The notes: generated by a model not told the origin, from the sequence alone. Counted from the stretch's first letter, positions 12,726 to 26,259 are shown. The stretch: DNA of 64,000 nucleotides from Dasyornis broadbenti (GCA_013397935.1 VZRN01004187.1:74871-138870), one strand, 5' to 3'. A program made the numbers and translations.

Positions 12726-13747
12726 CCCTCCCAGGAAAAGCAAATCTCCCTGTGCCTACACTGCCAGAAAACTCTCAGGACTTTCAAAAAGAAACACATT
12801 CAAGATTTTAAACCTTCTACAGCCAAGGAGAGAACATTGGATCTTCTCTCCTGCTCTGTGTGAATCTAAGAAAGAACTATTTACATGGCAAAAAAGTAAA
12901 GAAAAAAAGGGATTTTCTCTCCTGATTGAGAAGAACTCCAGCCTCAGGATATCACCTGGATATCACCAGGAAACACCTCTGCAGGTCCAGAGCCGCTCAA
13001 GCCCCACCTCCAGACTTCAAATCTCAACCCAGGGATGCCCAGAATCCAACCTGGTCCAAAGTCAGCCACAAAGGTTGTCTCCAGACGAACAGCTCCCTGA
13101 AGGCTCTTCAGCAGCTTTGCCTAACAATTGGCTTTTTTTCTACAGTTTATTCCTGACTTCATTTCTTTTATTCCTTTCAAAAATGCTGCTGGAGTGGGAG
13201 AAACCCCCACGGGCCCCACTGGTGTGACAGTGAATCCCACAGTGGGTTTGTGTGCTATGGAAATCTTGAATTCTTCAACTATGCAGTTCACCCTCAAGAT
13301 AGAAATGAGTGGAATAACCAAAATATCCTTGTTTCAGTGTAAACGGGCAGTTGGAAGAGCTCACAGGGGACTTTTTCATCACATGCCAACAGTTCTGCTC
13401 CCAGACTGCTGGAGGAAGTCGGTTCCTCCAGGAGCTCCATCCTGCAGCTGGGGGCTGGGGAGCAGAGGCAGAACCTGGAGGGAATTTGAGTTTTACTTCC
13501 TTTTGTTGTATAAAGCCAGACATTGACCCTCCAGCACCTTTTCTCTGCACTGCTTACTGACAAGATGCCAAGAGGGAAAGGGAGCAGGAAAATGCTCCTC
13601 TGGGTCAGGCTGCCCAGGGCAGACAGGGAAGGGAGAGGCCAGCTGAGCTGCCCCAAATGACAGGGCTACAGAGGGAGAAGAGAAGTGGCTTAGCTTGGAA
13701 CTCAGAGTCAGTCACACAGACAGAAACAGAGATCCAGCTGCTCTGGA

Positions 13748-13946
13748 ACCTCCCCTGGCCGTTCCCTCTCCTCCTGTCCCTGCTCCCTGGCAGCAGAGCC
13801 CGACCCCCCGGCTGCCCCCTCCTGTCAGGAGCTGTGCAGAGCCACAAGGTTCCCCCTGAGCCTCCTCTGCTCCAGCCTGAGCCCTTTCCCAGCTCCCTCA
13901 GCCGCTCCTGGGGCTCCAGCTCTTCCCCAGCTCCGTTCCCTTCCCA
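13748..13946 (-). mobile_element. CR1 internal fragment
   Basis: Lacks the octamer 3' end. Contains CCCGACCCCCCGGCTGCCCC through CTCCAGCTCTTCCCCAGC. It joins short ATCATTCC repeats on the right. Confidence 0.85.
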
Positions 13947-14217
13947 TCATTCCTTCCCTGTCCATCATTCCCTGCAGTCTGCAGGAATTTGATTCAGGCT
14001 GGAGACCTCTTCCACTGCTCCCCACGCAACATCCAGGTGGCTGGGTACCCTGGAATGGCAGCACTGCCTGCTCCACCTCGCTCTCATTGGGAATGAGCTG
14101 TACTCCTCCAGCAGGGAATCCTGCCAGCAGCAGAGCACTCCCTGCAGCAGTTCTGGGAAGAGGGAGCAGTGCTGCTGGCTGTGCAGGTCGCAGCTCTGAA
14201 CCCGGCAGCCTCCTCAG

Positions 14218-14470
14218 AACCGCAGGATCCCACAGTCATCCAGCTTGGAAAGGCCCTCCAAGCCCACGGAGCCCAAGCTGTGCCCAAAGCCCACCTTGTA
14301 CCCAGTCCAGGCCACATCCAGGCCTTGCTGGGACACTGCAGGGATGGGAACTCCAAACCTCCCTGGGCAGCCCTTTCCAATGTTTCACAACTCTTTCCGC
14401 GAAGAAATATTTTCCTGATGTCCAACCTGAACCTCCTCCTCATAAAACAACCCCCAAGGCTGGAACACCT
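14218..14470 (-). mobile_element. CR1 3' fragment, diverged
   Basis: GGATCCCACAGTCATCCAGC, AAGCCCACGGAGCCCAAGC and GATGTCCAACCTGAACCTCC identify an older CR1 copy. Confidence 0.65.
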
Positions 14471-15997
14471 CTTCCTGCAGCACCCAGGACCCTATTTTAA
14501 AAGTATTAACAGCTTTTCTAAACTCTCCATCCTCTCCCAAGTCAGTGCCAGCACCATCAGATCCTTCTTGCTGCTGCTGGCTGCATCCAAGGGCTCAGCC
14601 CTCCACCCTCTATCATGAGCTCAGGGATCACCCAGTGTGCCACTGTCACCACTGTGCTCCTAAATCTAACACCCACCACTCCCCTCAGCGAGGCTCTGGC
14701 AGCAGTTTAAGCTCCTACCAGTACATCGGGGAGAATTCCAAATTGGGTGTTTATCATCCTGTCATGCTTTCAGTCCTCCTTGTTTTCCCTTCCCTTGCCC
14801 AGCTTTAACTGTAAATGAATATTTGAGTTCCTCGTGAGTGAGTTACTGCCAGAGGGAGAGCTGCTCCCTGAGGAGATTAATTTTAAATTGGAAACACTCC
14901 TTACAGCTGAATTTTTAGTTGAAGCTACAAATTTAATAAGTGAGGTCAAAACTCCCTGGTTATCAATCTCCAGGAGCAGCATCCCTGCCAACATGATGTT
15001 ATTCCAGTACCACGAGAAGTCACTTTACATGGAAAAAGGCAGGCTCTGGTGCTGGATCCATCCTGGGAGGAGTGGCTTTGTGTCTCACCTCCAGCACAGC
15101 CTCCTGGGGAAAGCTGGAGCTGGATCTCTGCTCACTCTTATCCCAGGACAGGGTTCCTGCAGGGGAGGCTGCTGAGCCCACCCAGGGCATCAAACAGCCT
15201 CAGCCCAGCAGGGCCAAGATCCCCAGCAGAGCCCCCTGCAGCAGCAGCATTCCATGAATCCCACCCCTCACCAATGGAGCAGGCTCCAAGTTATTACACA
15301 CGAGAGATTTTCCTCAAATAAAATAAGAAGTTGAGCAGAATAAAAGTGACATTATATCCTCTGCAAGTTGATCTTCACTCCCGAGAGTGACAGTTTTCGC
15401 TTAAAGACTCCTAAAACTCCACAAGAATTATAAATTTCCCAGGGGAATCCAGGGAAATGCCCCACAGGAGCCTCTGTTGGCATCAGATTCCAGCACTGAG
15501 AGAAGCCGAGGTGCTGCATGAGCACAGGCACCACAAGGTGCCAGCACAGCCCAGCTGGAGGAGCCCCTTCCAGCCCGGAGTGTCGGTGCAGGGGGAATTT
15601 GGGGGTCTCCACATGCTGTGAGCAGCCTGAGGGCTCTGCCTGGGGCTGAGAAAGAGGCTGGAATGTTGGGAGAGGAGGAGCAGCTCTTCCCTACCAGCCC
15701 CACTGCAAGAGATGACTCTCCTGCCCCACCGGAGTGTCCGAGCAGGGTGTGGCTGGCAAATCCCTCTTTTCCAAGGATCCTTTAAAGGCCAGTTGCAAAG
15801 TCAAGCACCGGCAGCAAATAACCCTTGCGCCTTCAAGGCCAGGCTCTCCACAGACATAGAGCTTATGCAAGAGCTGGGAAACCTCGTGGAAAACAGAGCT
15901 CCACAGGCAAACAGGAATCCATGGAAGCAGCGTGCCAGGAGAGGGCAACCTGCGCCTGCTGCATCGCCTGGGACGAGAGCAGGCAGCAAACAACAAC

Positions 15998-16628
15998 GGC
16001 TGCAAAGTGCCCAGTGGGAAAGGCCCTGGGGGTGCTGTGACAGTGGCTGGACGTGAACCCAGAGGTGCTCAGGTGGGCAAGAGGCCAGGGGCACCTGGGC
16101 TGTGGCAGCCCTGGGGTGGCAGCAGGGCCAGGGCAGTGCCCGTCCCCTGAGCTGGCGCTGCTGGGGCACCTCCAGTGCTGGGGGCAGCGCTGGGCCCCTC
16201 CTGACAAGAGACACCTGGAGGGGCTGGAGGTGTCCAGGGAAGGGAACGGAGCTGGGGAAGGGCTCAGGCTGGAGCAGAGGAGGCTCAGGGGGACCCTTGT
16301 GGCTCTGCACAGCTCCTGACAGGAGGGGCCAGCCGGGGGGGTCGGGCTGTGCTGCCAGGGAACAGGGACAGGAGGAGAGGGAACGGCCTCAGGCTGGGCC
16401 AGGGCAGGCTCAGGGTGGATACTGGGAAAAATTCCTCATGGAAAGAGTGGTCAGGCACCGGCACAGCTGTCCAGGTGGAGTCCCCATCCCTGAAGCGATT
16501 TAACAGCCCTGTGGATGTGGCACCTGGGGACAAGGGTTAGTGGTGGGCTTGGCAGTGCTGGGGAATTGAGGGATTTGGGTGATCTGTGAGGGCTTTCCCA
16601 ACCCAAATAATTCTGTGATTCTGTGACT
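15998..16628 (+). mobile_element. CR1 copy, about 630 bp, with intact 3' end
   Basis: Runs from AAGTGCCCAGTGGGAAAGGC to AATAATTCTGTGATTCTGTG, the octamer tail. It is one of the most complete copies here and drives several Gly/Ala-rich frames. Confidence 0.92.
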
Positions 16629-17306
16629 GCAGCATGCTCAGTTATCCCATCTACCTTGTCCAGAGGGATGTCAGAAATCCCACGGGGATGGAAGCCACAC
16701 ATGGCTCTACAGATACTCAGTCCCCTCAAGCTGTGAGTCCCAGCAACTCCCTGATCCCTGAGTAACAAAAGGACCCAGCACATCCAACCCAAGTTCCTTT
16801 ACGCGCAGGGAGAACCCCGAGGGACTCCCTGTGCCCTGCCAGGGTTGCACAGAGCTGTTGTATCCCACCACCAACTCAAATCCCATTTTCCTGTCTGTGG
16901 CCAGGAGCAGGAGCTGTTGGGCTTCGTTAGACACAAACACCACAAGGTCTCCTGCCAGTCCCTCATTCCTCAGTGTCCAACAGCTCTGACACCTTCCCGT
17001 CTGTCCCAACCCTCCAGAGATGCCTTCAGACCCATTGAAGGATCAGTTTTCATCCAGTGGCTCATTTCTAATTAGCAAGGGCTGTTATTGTTTTCAGAGT
17101 TCAAACTTGATTTACCTCCAACAGTCTTTTCCTGTGCCAGATAAAGAAAAAAGCCTGTGGGAATTTTAAATGACTGACAGTAACGGTGAAACATTGAACT
17201 GATTCCCTGAGCTGGGAATCTCCCCCTTGGTGCTTCCAATTGTATGACAATGCCTGTTGTGTTGCTAAACATGGCATTAAAAACTACTTACAGGTGAAAC
17301 CTTCCA

Positions 17307-17375
17307 TTCCCCCTTGTCCTGCCACTCCAGGCCCTTATCCAAATTCCCTCTCCATCTTTCTTCTAGGTTCCCTTC
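17307..17375 (-). mobile_element. CR1 short internal fragment
   Basis: CCATTCCCCCTTGTCCTGCC then ACTCCAGGCCCTTATCC, matching the segment just upstream of the 3' part of CR1. Confidence 0.6.
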
Positions 17376-17961
17376 AGGTACTCTCACCCTTTGGCTGTCC
17401 CAGTGAATGAAGTTTTGCTTTATCTGTGTGTCCAGTCCCTTTTGTCGTGATGTTTTTCTAGAAACCTGGGAATCTTCCATTTGGGAATAAAGTTTTCGAG
17501 CGTGTAAACACGATGCGTGCTCCCATTTTAGACAGCACTAGAAGAGCTCGAAAGTTTTGCTCTTATTTTTAGCACAAATATTTTTGAAAGTCTTCCCGAG
17601 CTAAACCTGGTGTGTCACTGGTACTTAGGGAAACCACACTTTTTTGGCTGTTGTGAAAAATAACAACTTTGTAGTATATAAAAGTGGTTTTTTGCTCAAA
17701 CACCAAAGCCTTGTCACCAAGGGTGAGTCTCTCCTGGTTCCCTGCCAGGCAAGCACTGTGTATTCCCTGGGATCTTAAAAATCCCCCTTCCTGCGTGGGT
17801 GTGGAAGTAGGAAGGATGATCCCTGTTACTCCTTCTCTGCTGCACTTGCTAATATTAACTGGGTTTGTCATTTTGGGAACTTTTAACTGGAGTTGGGATG
17901 AACACGGGGGCAGATGGTCCCTCCTTGCTGGGCACCACTCGGGAATTGGAATGTCTGGGAT

Positions 17962-18042
17962 AAAGGTGACCCTGCCCATGGCAGGGGGTGGGACAAGATG
18001 AGCTTTAAGGTCCCTTCAGCCCAAACCATTCCATGATTCTAG
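17962..18042 (+). mobile_element. CR1 3' end fragment
   Basis: ACCCTGCCCATGGCAGGGGG through CATTCCATGATTCTAGG, about 80 bp. Confidence 0.8.
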
Positions 18043-18541
18043 GACCCTGCATAGGCTGTTCCAACCCCTGGTGAAGTCACAAAGTGCCACCTGCAATTCC
18101 CTAATGGAAATAATTAACCCTCAGTTAAGGCGAAATGTGGGCACAGTTGCCCGGGGGTCACTAGGTTGGGATTTGCAGCCTTGCCAAATGACCTTGGGAA
18201 ATTCTTTTGTCAAAAAGATGTGTGGAAGGGAGGAGATCATGTGGAAGCAACGAAAAAAAGGTCCCTGAGAGTCAGAGAAGGGAAACCCTGATTTACAAAC
18301 AGCTGGGAAACATGGAATGATGGAAATCCCCTTACTCAGGCCATGCACTCACGCACAGTCGTTGTCCAGAGCACCGGGTGAAATGGCCATAAATAACAAA
18401 ATGAGGAGGAAAAAACAGATTTAAAGAAACACAGAATATGGGCATGGGAGAAACAAGTAACAAATGAGTAACACAGTCCACAGCACTTCTGGAAACAAGA
18501 ATGGATTTGTGGTACCTATAAACATGCAGAGAGCATCCTAC

Positions 18542-18629
18542 CCTGGTATTTATCAATTTATTACCTGTTTTGCCCTGGTATTTATCAATTTATCAATTTA
18601 TAACCTGTTTTGCACTGGTATTTATCAAC
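18542..18629 (+). repeat. AT-rich tandem repeat
   Basis: Two full units and a partial one of CTGGTATTTATCAATTTAT followed by ACCTGTTTTGC. The second carries an internal ATCAATTT duplication. Confidence 0.85.
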
Positions 18630-18961
18630 TCCAGGAGCAGCACAATCCCCACCACAGGAATTGATCCCTCTCCCTCTCAATTCTGCTGGAGAAGAATTTG
18701 CTCTCCACCTTGCTGCAGGGTGAGCTGAGCTGAGCCCTATGTCTACAGTGGGATACTTCAGCCCCTGGATTTTGCCCACCCTCCCAGCTGCCACAGGCAC
18801 GAGGCAGGATAAGCAAGGACCCAGAAGGATTTCTCCTCCCTGTGTTCCTGCCCAAACTCCTCCTGCATCAGTTCAGCCAAAAGAGAGCCTTTTCCTTCAC
18901 TGCAGCTGGTCCAGGTCACCCTGGTGAGGAAAGAAGGGGCCTAGTGTGCCAGCAGAGCTCA

Positions 18962-19185
18962 GGGAATCATGGAATCACTGAGGCTGGAAAAGCCCTCTGA
19001 GATCATCGAGTCCCTCCAGTCCCCAGCACTGCCAAGGCCACCCACATCCCCATGTGCCACATCCACATGGCTGTTAAATCCCTCCAGGGATGGGGACTCC
19101 ACCATCTGGGCAGCCCATTCCAGTGCCTGACCACCCTTTCCATGAAGGAATTTTCCCTAATATCCAATGTAAACCTCCCCCGGAA
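18962..19185 (-). mobile_element. CR1 3' fragment
   Basis: GAATCATGGAATCACTGAGG, GGAAAAGCCCTCTGAGATC and CCCTAATATCCAATGTAAACC. Same subfamily as 9.4 and 22.4 kb. Confidence 0.87.
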
Positions 19186-19680
19186 TCCTCGTGCTGCACA
19201 TCCCACCCGCCTCCTCCGGCAGGAGCGTTTTCCCGAGCTCCGGCGTGGGCACGGAGCCTCCTGCCCACCCCTGCTCCGCTCCTGCTGCGCCAGCCCTTCC
19301 CAGAGCCTCGCCCCCACCACTCCTCTGCTCTGTCACGTTCCTGTGTTTATTTCCAGGGGGTTATTGCTGCAGCCTCACCCGGAATGTTGAGACCACAGGA
19401 GACCAAAAAGCTCCATGGAGAAACCGCCACAGGGCCTGGCTCGCCACACACAGCTGAATGTCAGCCTTGCTGAGGGATTTCAGGAGCTCTAAAACATTCC
19501 AAGAGGATGCCAAGAGGGTGAAGGGACAGGGTGACTGCTCCGAGAGAGGAGCACCAGGATTCCCTGGGCAGTGGTACAGGGCAGGGAGGCGGTGAGGAGG
19601 TACCTGTGCCCTTGGGCAGGGGTAAGAGCAGCAGTGGAGAGCAGCAGGAGCTGTGACATCAATTCCCATCCCACTTCTGC

Positions 19681-19948
19681 ATCACAGAATCACAGAATGG
19701 TTTGGGTTGGAAGGGACCCTAAAGCCCATCCAGTGCCACCCCTGCCATGGGCAGGGACACCTTCCACTGGCCCAGGCTGCTCCAAGCCCTGTCCAGCCTG
19801 GCCTTGGACACTTCCAGAGATCCAGGGGCAGCCACAGCTGTTCTGTGCACCCTGTGCCAGGGCCTCCCCATCCTCCCAGGGAACAATTCCTTCCCAATAT
19901 CCCATCTATCCCTGCCCTCTGGCAGTGGGAAGCCATTCTCCCTTCATC
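19681..19948 (-). mobile_element. CR1 3' fragment
   Basis: ATCACAGAATCACAGAATGG to CTGGCAGTGGGAAGCCATTC. Another CR1 follows it within 5 bp. Confidence 0.9.
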
Positions 19949-19950
19949 TG

Positions 19951-20080
19951 TCATAGAATCATGGACTGGTTTGGGTTGGAAGGGACCTTAGAGCTCATCT
20001 TCTTCCAACCCCTGCCATGGGCAGGGACACCTTCCAATGGACCATGGACACCATCCAGGGATGAGGAGCAGCCACAGCTC
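19951..20080 (-). mobile_element. CR1 3' fragment adjoining previous copy
   Basis: CATAGAATCATGGACTGGTT to GCAGCCACAGCTCCTTCGCT, in tandem and the same orientation as the preceding copy. This suggests insertion of one next to the other. Confidence 0.87.
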
Positions 20081-20526
20081 CTTCGCTGACTCTGGAGGAT
20101 GAGGCAGGAGCAGCGGGAATGGCCTAAATACTGCTGGCTGCTCTGAGCTCCTGCTGGAATGTTTAATTCATGGTGTTATGTAAGTACTGTTTTCTGGGTT
20201 CCTTCACAGGGAATGATTATCACGGATTACATCTGCAAAACAACAACAGGGAACATGGTGTGGTACCTGGGAATCGCAGGAAGAGCGGCAGCACAGCGAG
20301 GAGGGGAGCACTGGGGTTACTCCATCCCCACATGCAAGCGGAGTGGAAAACAGCAGCAAGGGAATTAAAAACAGATTAGGAGAAAAATAATGCGGGGGAG
20401 GGAGGGGAGGGAAGTGGCTCCTGGCTTGTGAAATAGAAAAATCTAAAGATTCCTCCCATCCTCCTCGTGTTTGCACCCCTAGGCAGCAGCCAGGAGAAGC
20501 GAGCAGTTAGAGGCTCTGTCGACAAG

Positions 20527-20860
20527 AGAATCCTACACTGGTTTGGGCTGGAAACAGACCTTAAAGCTCATCCAGTGCCACCCCTGCCATGGGCAGGGAC
20601 ACCTTTCATTAGACCAGGGCACTTCAAGCCCTGTCCAGCCTGGCCTTGGACACTGCCAGGGATCCCGGGGCAGCCACAGCTGCTCTGGGCACCCTGGGCC
20701 AGGGCCTCCCCACCCTCCCAGGGAACAATTCCTTCCCAAGATCCCATCTAACCTGTCACTCCAGGCCCTTGTCCAAAGCTCCTTCCCCTGGCACAGGTTC
20801 CCATGGATCCAGCCTGTCCAGATCCCTCTGCCAACCCTTCCTGCCCTCCAGCCTCCCTTT
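20527..20860 (-). mobile_element. CR1 3' fragment
   Basis: Degenerate tail (AGAATCCTACACTGGTTTGG) and then the common sequence, extending to CCTGCCCTCCAGCCTCCC. Confidence 0.87.
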
Positions 20861-23800
20861 GGCTGTGGCAGGACGAGCTGAAGTGCTGGCTGCAGCTCGC
20901 TGGTGGTGGCTGAGATGGACCAACCCACCCCAACCCAACGGGAAACTCGGGAGCCAGAGCATCCTGCCAGCTGCAGGAGGGAAAACAAGTGAATGGAGAA
21001 GGCTCCGAGAGGTGACAGGAATCATTAGCAGTGGGAAACCCAAGCAAACCACTCCATCAGCAGCACTGTCAATTCTATTTCCCACGGCAGCAGCTCCTGG
21101 CATAGTTATCAACAGCTGGCTATCCTGGGAAAATCAAGATGCCAAGGATAAAAAGACAATTAGAAAGCAAGGTGACAGCACTGGCAGCCGGTGCCTCCAG
21201 GCACGAGCCCTCCAGCACAGGGAAAACAGCTCACAGTGATGGGGAAAACCACAGGGAGGAGGGGAAAAGGGAATGCTGTTGTCCAAAGAGCTGGGAATAG
21301 CAGGATTGTTACAGCCAGCCATGAGCTGGGACAACAATGACAGGGATTGTCCCATCCTGCCACAACCCCAGCGGAGCCACAAGCCAAGGCCACCTGGCCA
21401 GGAGCTTCTGTGAGGCCACGGGGGAGCAACAAGGGGATAATTCATGGAGTGGGACAGGGAAGGTGCCAGATGTTTTCAGTGTCACAGGCCCAAGTCAAAA
21501 TGGCTTTTGCAAACAAACCCCTGCCTTGGAAAAAGGACAAAAAACAGCCAAAATGAACGGAGCAACAAAAGTGACATTATCAGTGGAGCAGTTAAAGGGA
21601 AAGCTGAGGAACAATTAATTATGGCTAATTTTTAATTAGCTACCACAAAGGCTGGATCTGGGATGCTGAAGGGGAACTCCTTGCTGGCTTGAGCTGCCCC
21701 TTGGGTATCGCCTACCCCAACCCTGCAGTGGGATCCCTATGGCTCCAGTGTTCCTCTCCAGAGCTGGATTTTGCCATTCCCCTCTGCTGCAATGGGAACT
21801 CACCCCAGGACCACAGTAGAAGGCACCACCAGCACTCCCAACCCTCCTTCTTCCTGTCCTGCTCCACAGAAAGCCCCCAAAAGCTGCTTGAATCATTCCG
21901 TTTTCCAGGAACAAAACAATGGATTAAGGCAGGAAGAATAACCAGGTAACCCAAGCAGTCAAGCTCCATTATCCCAAATCCCTGACCCACACCACAGGGT
22001 TTTGGTTTCAAAGTGAATCCTCCCCGGGATGGTTGCACAAGGTCAGCCCAAACACCCAGGAAATTCCATCTCTTTCCCCAGCAAGCAAACTGCAACAGGC
22101 ATTTTGGAAACAGGATACTGGGACAGGGCACAGGCAGTGCTTCCTCTGGGCACTGATCCTTCCCTTTCAGGGCTCTGCTGCCTAAGGAGCTCTGCGGTCA
22201 CATTCCATCCACAGACAGTTACAGCTTGTATCACAAGGGATGAAATTGTGCCCAAATCTGTTGAGTCTCTCTGGATTTTCTGGCTCCCGGCAGTGAGTGC
22301 CACCATTTAATTGGGTGTTGTGCAAAATATTAATTATTCCTGCTCCATTTAAACCTGTGACCTGATAATTTCCTCCTCCTTCTTACAAGCGCTTGTGCCC
22401 AACTTTTCCTACACTCAGACAGTTACAGAATTGTTAAGGTTGGAAAAGATCAAGTCCAACCATTCTCCCAGCACTGCCAAGGCCACCACTGACCCACGTC
22501 CCCAAGTGCCACTTCCACAGGGCTGTTAAATCCCTCCAGGAATGGGGATCCACCACTGCCCTGGTGCCAGGCTGCACAGCCCATTCCAGGAAGGAATTTC
22601 CCCAATATCCAACCCGAAACTTCCCTCAGACAGCTTAAGGCCGTTCCCTCTCCTCCTGTCCCTGTTCCCTGGCAGCACAGCCCGACCCCACCGGCTGCCC
22701 CCTCCTGTCAGGAGCTGTGCAGAGCCACAAGGTTCCCCCTGAGCCTCCTCTGCTCCAGCCTGAGCCCTTTCCCAGCTCCCTCAGCCGCTCCTGGGGCTCC
22801 AGCCCCTTCCTGCACCACTGACCATTATCCATGTGGCACCTTCAGCTGTCCTTCTCCCAGATGAAAATTTCCTTTCCATCATCCTCCTTCCCTTGTCAGA
22901 GCAGATTTTATTTCTCTGTTTAATCTTGTGCCTGTTTGGTTTTTTTGGGTTTTCTTTTTAAGCTCTGCTGAAAACCCCGTGCGTCATTATGGGGACAGAC
23001 AGAGCATCTCCAGGGAGAAGATCACAGCAGCACAAGGAGCAAACCTGCATTCCCTCTTTTCCGCTTTTCTTATCAATTCCCAGTTTTATTTCCATTACTG
23101 ACTCCAGCCACAGGCAGAGGAATCGGACATCTCTGAGGGCAGCTGGCAGGTGAGCTGGTCTTGGCACAGATACCAGCACTGACCTGTCCAGTGAACTCCT
23201 GGATTTCAGCACCATGAACACCAAAATCACCTTCTGTCAGCCCAGAATCTGCTGGATCACTGGAATCAAAACACGGCTTTCACCCTCTCTCCTCCCGGGA
23301 ATCCCCGAGCAAGGAGTCAAAAGGAGTCACCAACTCCCTCTCCAAGCAGCCCAAGAGTATTTTGGGGAGTTTTCCTAGTGTTTAAAGCACCAGGGAAAGA
23401 TTCCCACCCTTGCACACTTTTCCAAAAACCCCCTTACCACAGAGCCAAGAAAACAATCCTCATCTATTCAGCACTTATACGGTTCCTGAATGTCACGATA
23501 CTGTCCTAAAAAGAAAGGATAGTTTTATATCTATTTCTATATTTGTTTAAAGAAAATGCATCAACCACAGTCACCAAATACAGAGGGTGAATACAGAAAT
23601 CTGATTTTCAGGCCAGGTTTCCGCACAGGGCCACACCCAGCACTGATAAAAGCAGGTGATGGAGCTGCATGAGGGCAAATGGAGTTTACTACAACTTTAC
23701 CAACACTTTGCAATCCCAACTAGAAACAGGAATGCCAGGTTTGGCAGAGCAGAGTCTGGTCTGAGACTCTCCTGTCCTCCTGTCACACTCTATATGTGTT

Positions 23801-24419
23801 TTAGAGGATTTAAGCACACGTGGTAATTGAGGAGAGCTAAGCCAGCAGCTCAGCTCTGCTCTCACTTTCTGCCACTAATCCGTCCAGAATCCCCAGGCAG
23901 GTTTCTCCCCGGGAAGCAGGATGAGGACAGGGAGCTCAGCTCACATCTCCCAGTACCAGTGTCCCAGGCCACAGCTCATTACCAAAATACTCCTGACTCC
24001 ACAGTGAGCAGGGGGGAAACCAGAGCTCCTCCATGCACAGAACAGCAAAGTCTCCCACCCCATACTTGATTGGGGACAGGTTTGGCTGTTAAAAGCAGCC
24101 ATGAAAAGCAGTGAAACGGCCCCTGTGGGTGCACAGCTCCAGCCAGCAGCCAAGTTAAAATCATAGCTGTTTAATTCGGGAGAACTCCTGGGGGAAAGAC
24201 CCTTTTCATCCACCCCAAAATGGCGTCCCAGTAGTGAGGATATGTGCAGCATTATCCTGATTTGCCAGTCCTTTCACCCAGCAAATTGCCGTTCAAATCT
24301 CAAATATCCTGACAGCACTGAAGGATCACTGATTCCTGAAGAAACAGTGAATGGAGAATGCCAGCTCACACTCCAGGAGGTTTGTGGGTGACTCAAGGCT
24401 GAGCGGTGCCGTTGACACC
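20861..24419. other. Intronic sequence
   Basis: One CR1 copy (22.4 kb). An inverted AT-rich motif (CAATTAATTATGGCTAATTT, TTAATTAGC) occurs at 21610-21645. No gene recognised. Confidence 0.5.
22425..22806 (-). mobile_element. CR1 copy
   Basis: Starts ACAGAATTGTTAAGGTTGG and continues through the GGCAGCACAGCCCGACC block to CTGGGGCTCCAGCCC. Confidence 0.88.
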
Positions 24420-25045
24420 ACAGAAGGACAGGGACATCCAGGACCTGGATAAGCTTGAGAAGAGGGCCCAGGAGAACCTGACCTCAGGTCCTGCATGCAG
24501 TTCAGGGCAATCTCAGCCATAAGCACAGACTGGGAGAGGAACTCCTTGAGAGCAGCCCTGGGGACAAGGACTTTGGGGCTGGTGGGTGAGGGCTGGCCAC
24601 ACCCCAACTCTGAAATCCCCTGTGCCCTGAGTGGATCCCCCGGCGTGGGAAACAGGGGAGGGGGGGTTTCTGCCCCTCTGCCCCGCTCAGGTGAGACCCC
24701 ACCTGCAGAGCTGCCCCAGCCCTGGGGCCCAGCACAGGAAGGACCTGGAGCTGCTGGAGCCAGTCCAGAGGAGGCCACGGAGATGCTCCAAGGGCTGGAG
24801 CCGCTCTGCTCTGGAGCCAGGCTGGGAGAGCTGGGGGTGCTCACCTGGAGAAGAGAAGGCTCCAGGGAGAGCTCAGAGCCCCTTCGAGTGCCCAAAGGGG
24901 CTCCAGGAGAGCTGGAGAGTGACTGGGGACAAGGCATGGAGGGACAGAACACAGGGAATGGCTTCCCACTGGCAGAGAGCAGGGATAGATGGGAACTTGG
25001 GAAGGAATTGTTCCCTGGGAGGGTGGGGAGAACCTGGCCACTGCA
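24420..25045 (+). mobile_element. CR1 fragment, end of ORF2 region to 3' part, 3'-truncated
   Basis: Contains CAGGTGAGACCCCACCTGCA, CACAGGAAGGACCTGGAGCT and GAGCTCAGAGCCCCTTCGAG, ending at GGGAGGGTGGGGAGAACC without the tail. It is homologous to the copies at 41.0 and 57.0 kb. Confidence 0.87.
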
Positions 25046-25945
25046 GCAGGCACAGCAGCAGGCAGTGCCTGTGAGCAGAGATGTAAGAATGTAAGGATAC
25101 TCCTCGTGTCCTTTCCCAGAAGGACAGGCAGCATCAGACACAAACCTGCTTCTCTGTCCATCTCACCTGCCCCCTGTGCCACCCTCACTCCATCTTCTGG
25201 CCACCCAGAGCCCTGGATGCTCCTCCTTGTCAGCACAAATCCATCCAGCTGCTCACCACCCTCTGCACCCACTGGAGCCCACCTGGGCTCTGCAGAGCGG
25301 CCTGGGGAACACACAGGTTTTGGGATCCCTCAGGACAAAAGGAGGCAACTCAGACAATTCCGCACATGAGCAGAGTTGAAAGACTCTACAGCAAATCCAG
25401 AACCTCTTCCCTTCACTTGTTAACATCCACCCCAGCGCCAATAGGGGCACAACATTAGGAATTCTATTTTGATTCAAGCCAAACAGCCAAGCCTAACACA
25501 CAGTCACTCTTTGCTATAATTAAAAGATCTCTAATTCAGGCAAACCATCAGCCAGGTGAACATGAAGGCATAAAGTAATTCACTGATGCCCACAGCACAA
25601 GGATTCAGCACCCATTTACAGCTTGTCTTATCCTCTGGCATCAGGAAAGTCTGGAAAAATATGAGTGTGGTGTGGCTTTTCTCTGCCATCAGCTCCCTGG
25701 CCTGGATCAGAGCTGAGTCAGCAGAGCTGCGGGGCAGCATCGCCACATCCACAGCACTGCCCTCACCCCGGAGCCGCCGGAGCCTCAGGACAGCAGGGCT
25801 CTGCCTTTGCTATATTTATGGGAGGACACAAACCCAAACAGCTGTGTCTGACTCGGGAGACAGCGTGGCTGACAGCTCCCTGAGCCTGCTCCGCACTGAC
25901 CCGGCACTGCCACGGCCCCAAAGGGAAGGTAAAGCCACACACCAA

Positions 25946-26071
25946 CTCTCCAGGAGAGATCGTTTCTCACGTATCCACCTCTGCAGGAGATCCTTTCCCA
26001 CACACTCATCTCTCCAGGAGATCCTTTCCCACACATCCACCTCTGCAGGAGATCCTTTCCCACACACCCAC
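25946..26071 (+). repeat. 31-bp minisatellite, four copies
   Basis: A unit of about 31 bp with core CAGGAGATCCTTTCCCACAC, repeated four times. The first copy is divergent and 2 bp longer. It produces repetitive open frames on both strands that should not be read as proteins. Confidence 0.9.
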
Positions 26072-26259
26072 ACAGCTGAAGGACTGGACAGCCCGCACAG
26101 CCAGCTCACTGCAGCCAGGACCAGCTCAGTGTCACACCCTGCCTGGCTAAACAAGCATGCCCAGAAATTTTCACCTTCTCCTGGGTCAGCTGGGCTCTCT
26201 GTCAATATTGGCATATTCCAGAGCTGGAATTTTAAGCGACAGAGAGCTCACAGCATTTA

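Noticed and set aside
17277..17480. Minus-strand basic frame of 67 codons
   Set aside because: Part of it is a CR1 fragment and no gene family is evident.
24326..25141. Minus-strand frame of 271 codons
   Set aside because: Antisense to a CR1 fragment, with the same sequence appearing at 41.0 and 57.0 kb.
25946..26071. CRISPR-like periodic repeat
   Set aside because: Units are directly adjacent without unique spacers and the host is a vertebrate; it is a minisatellite.
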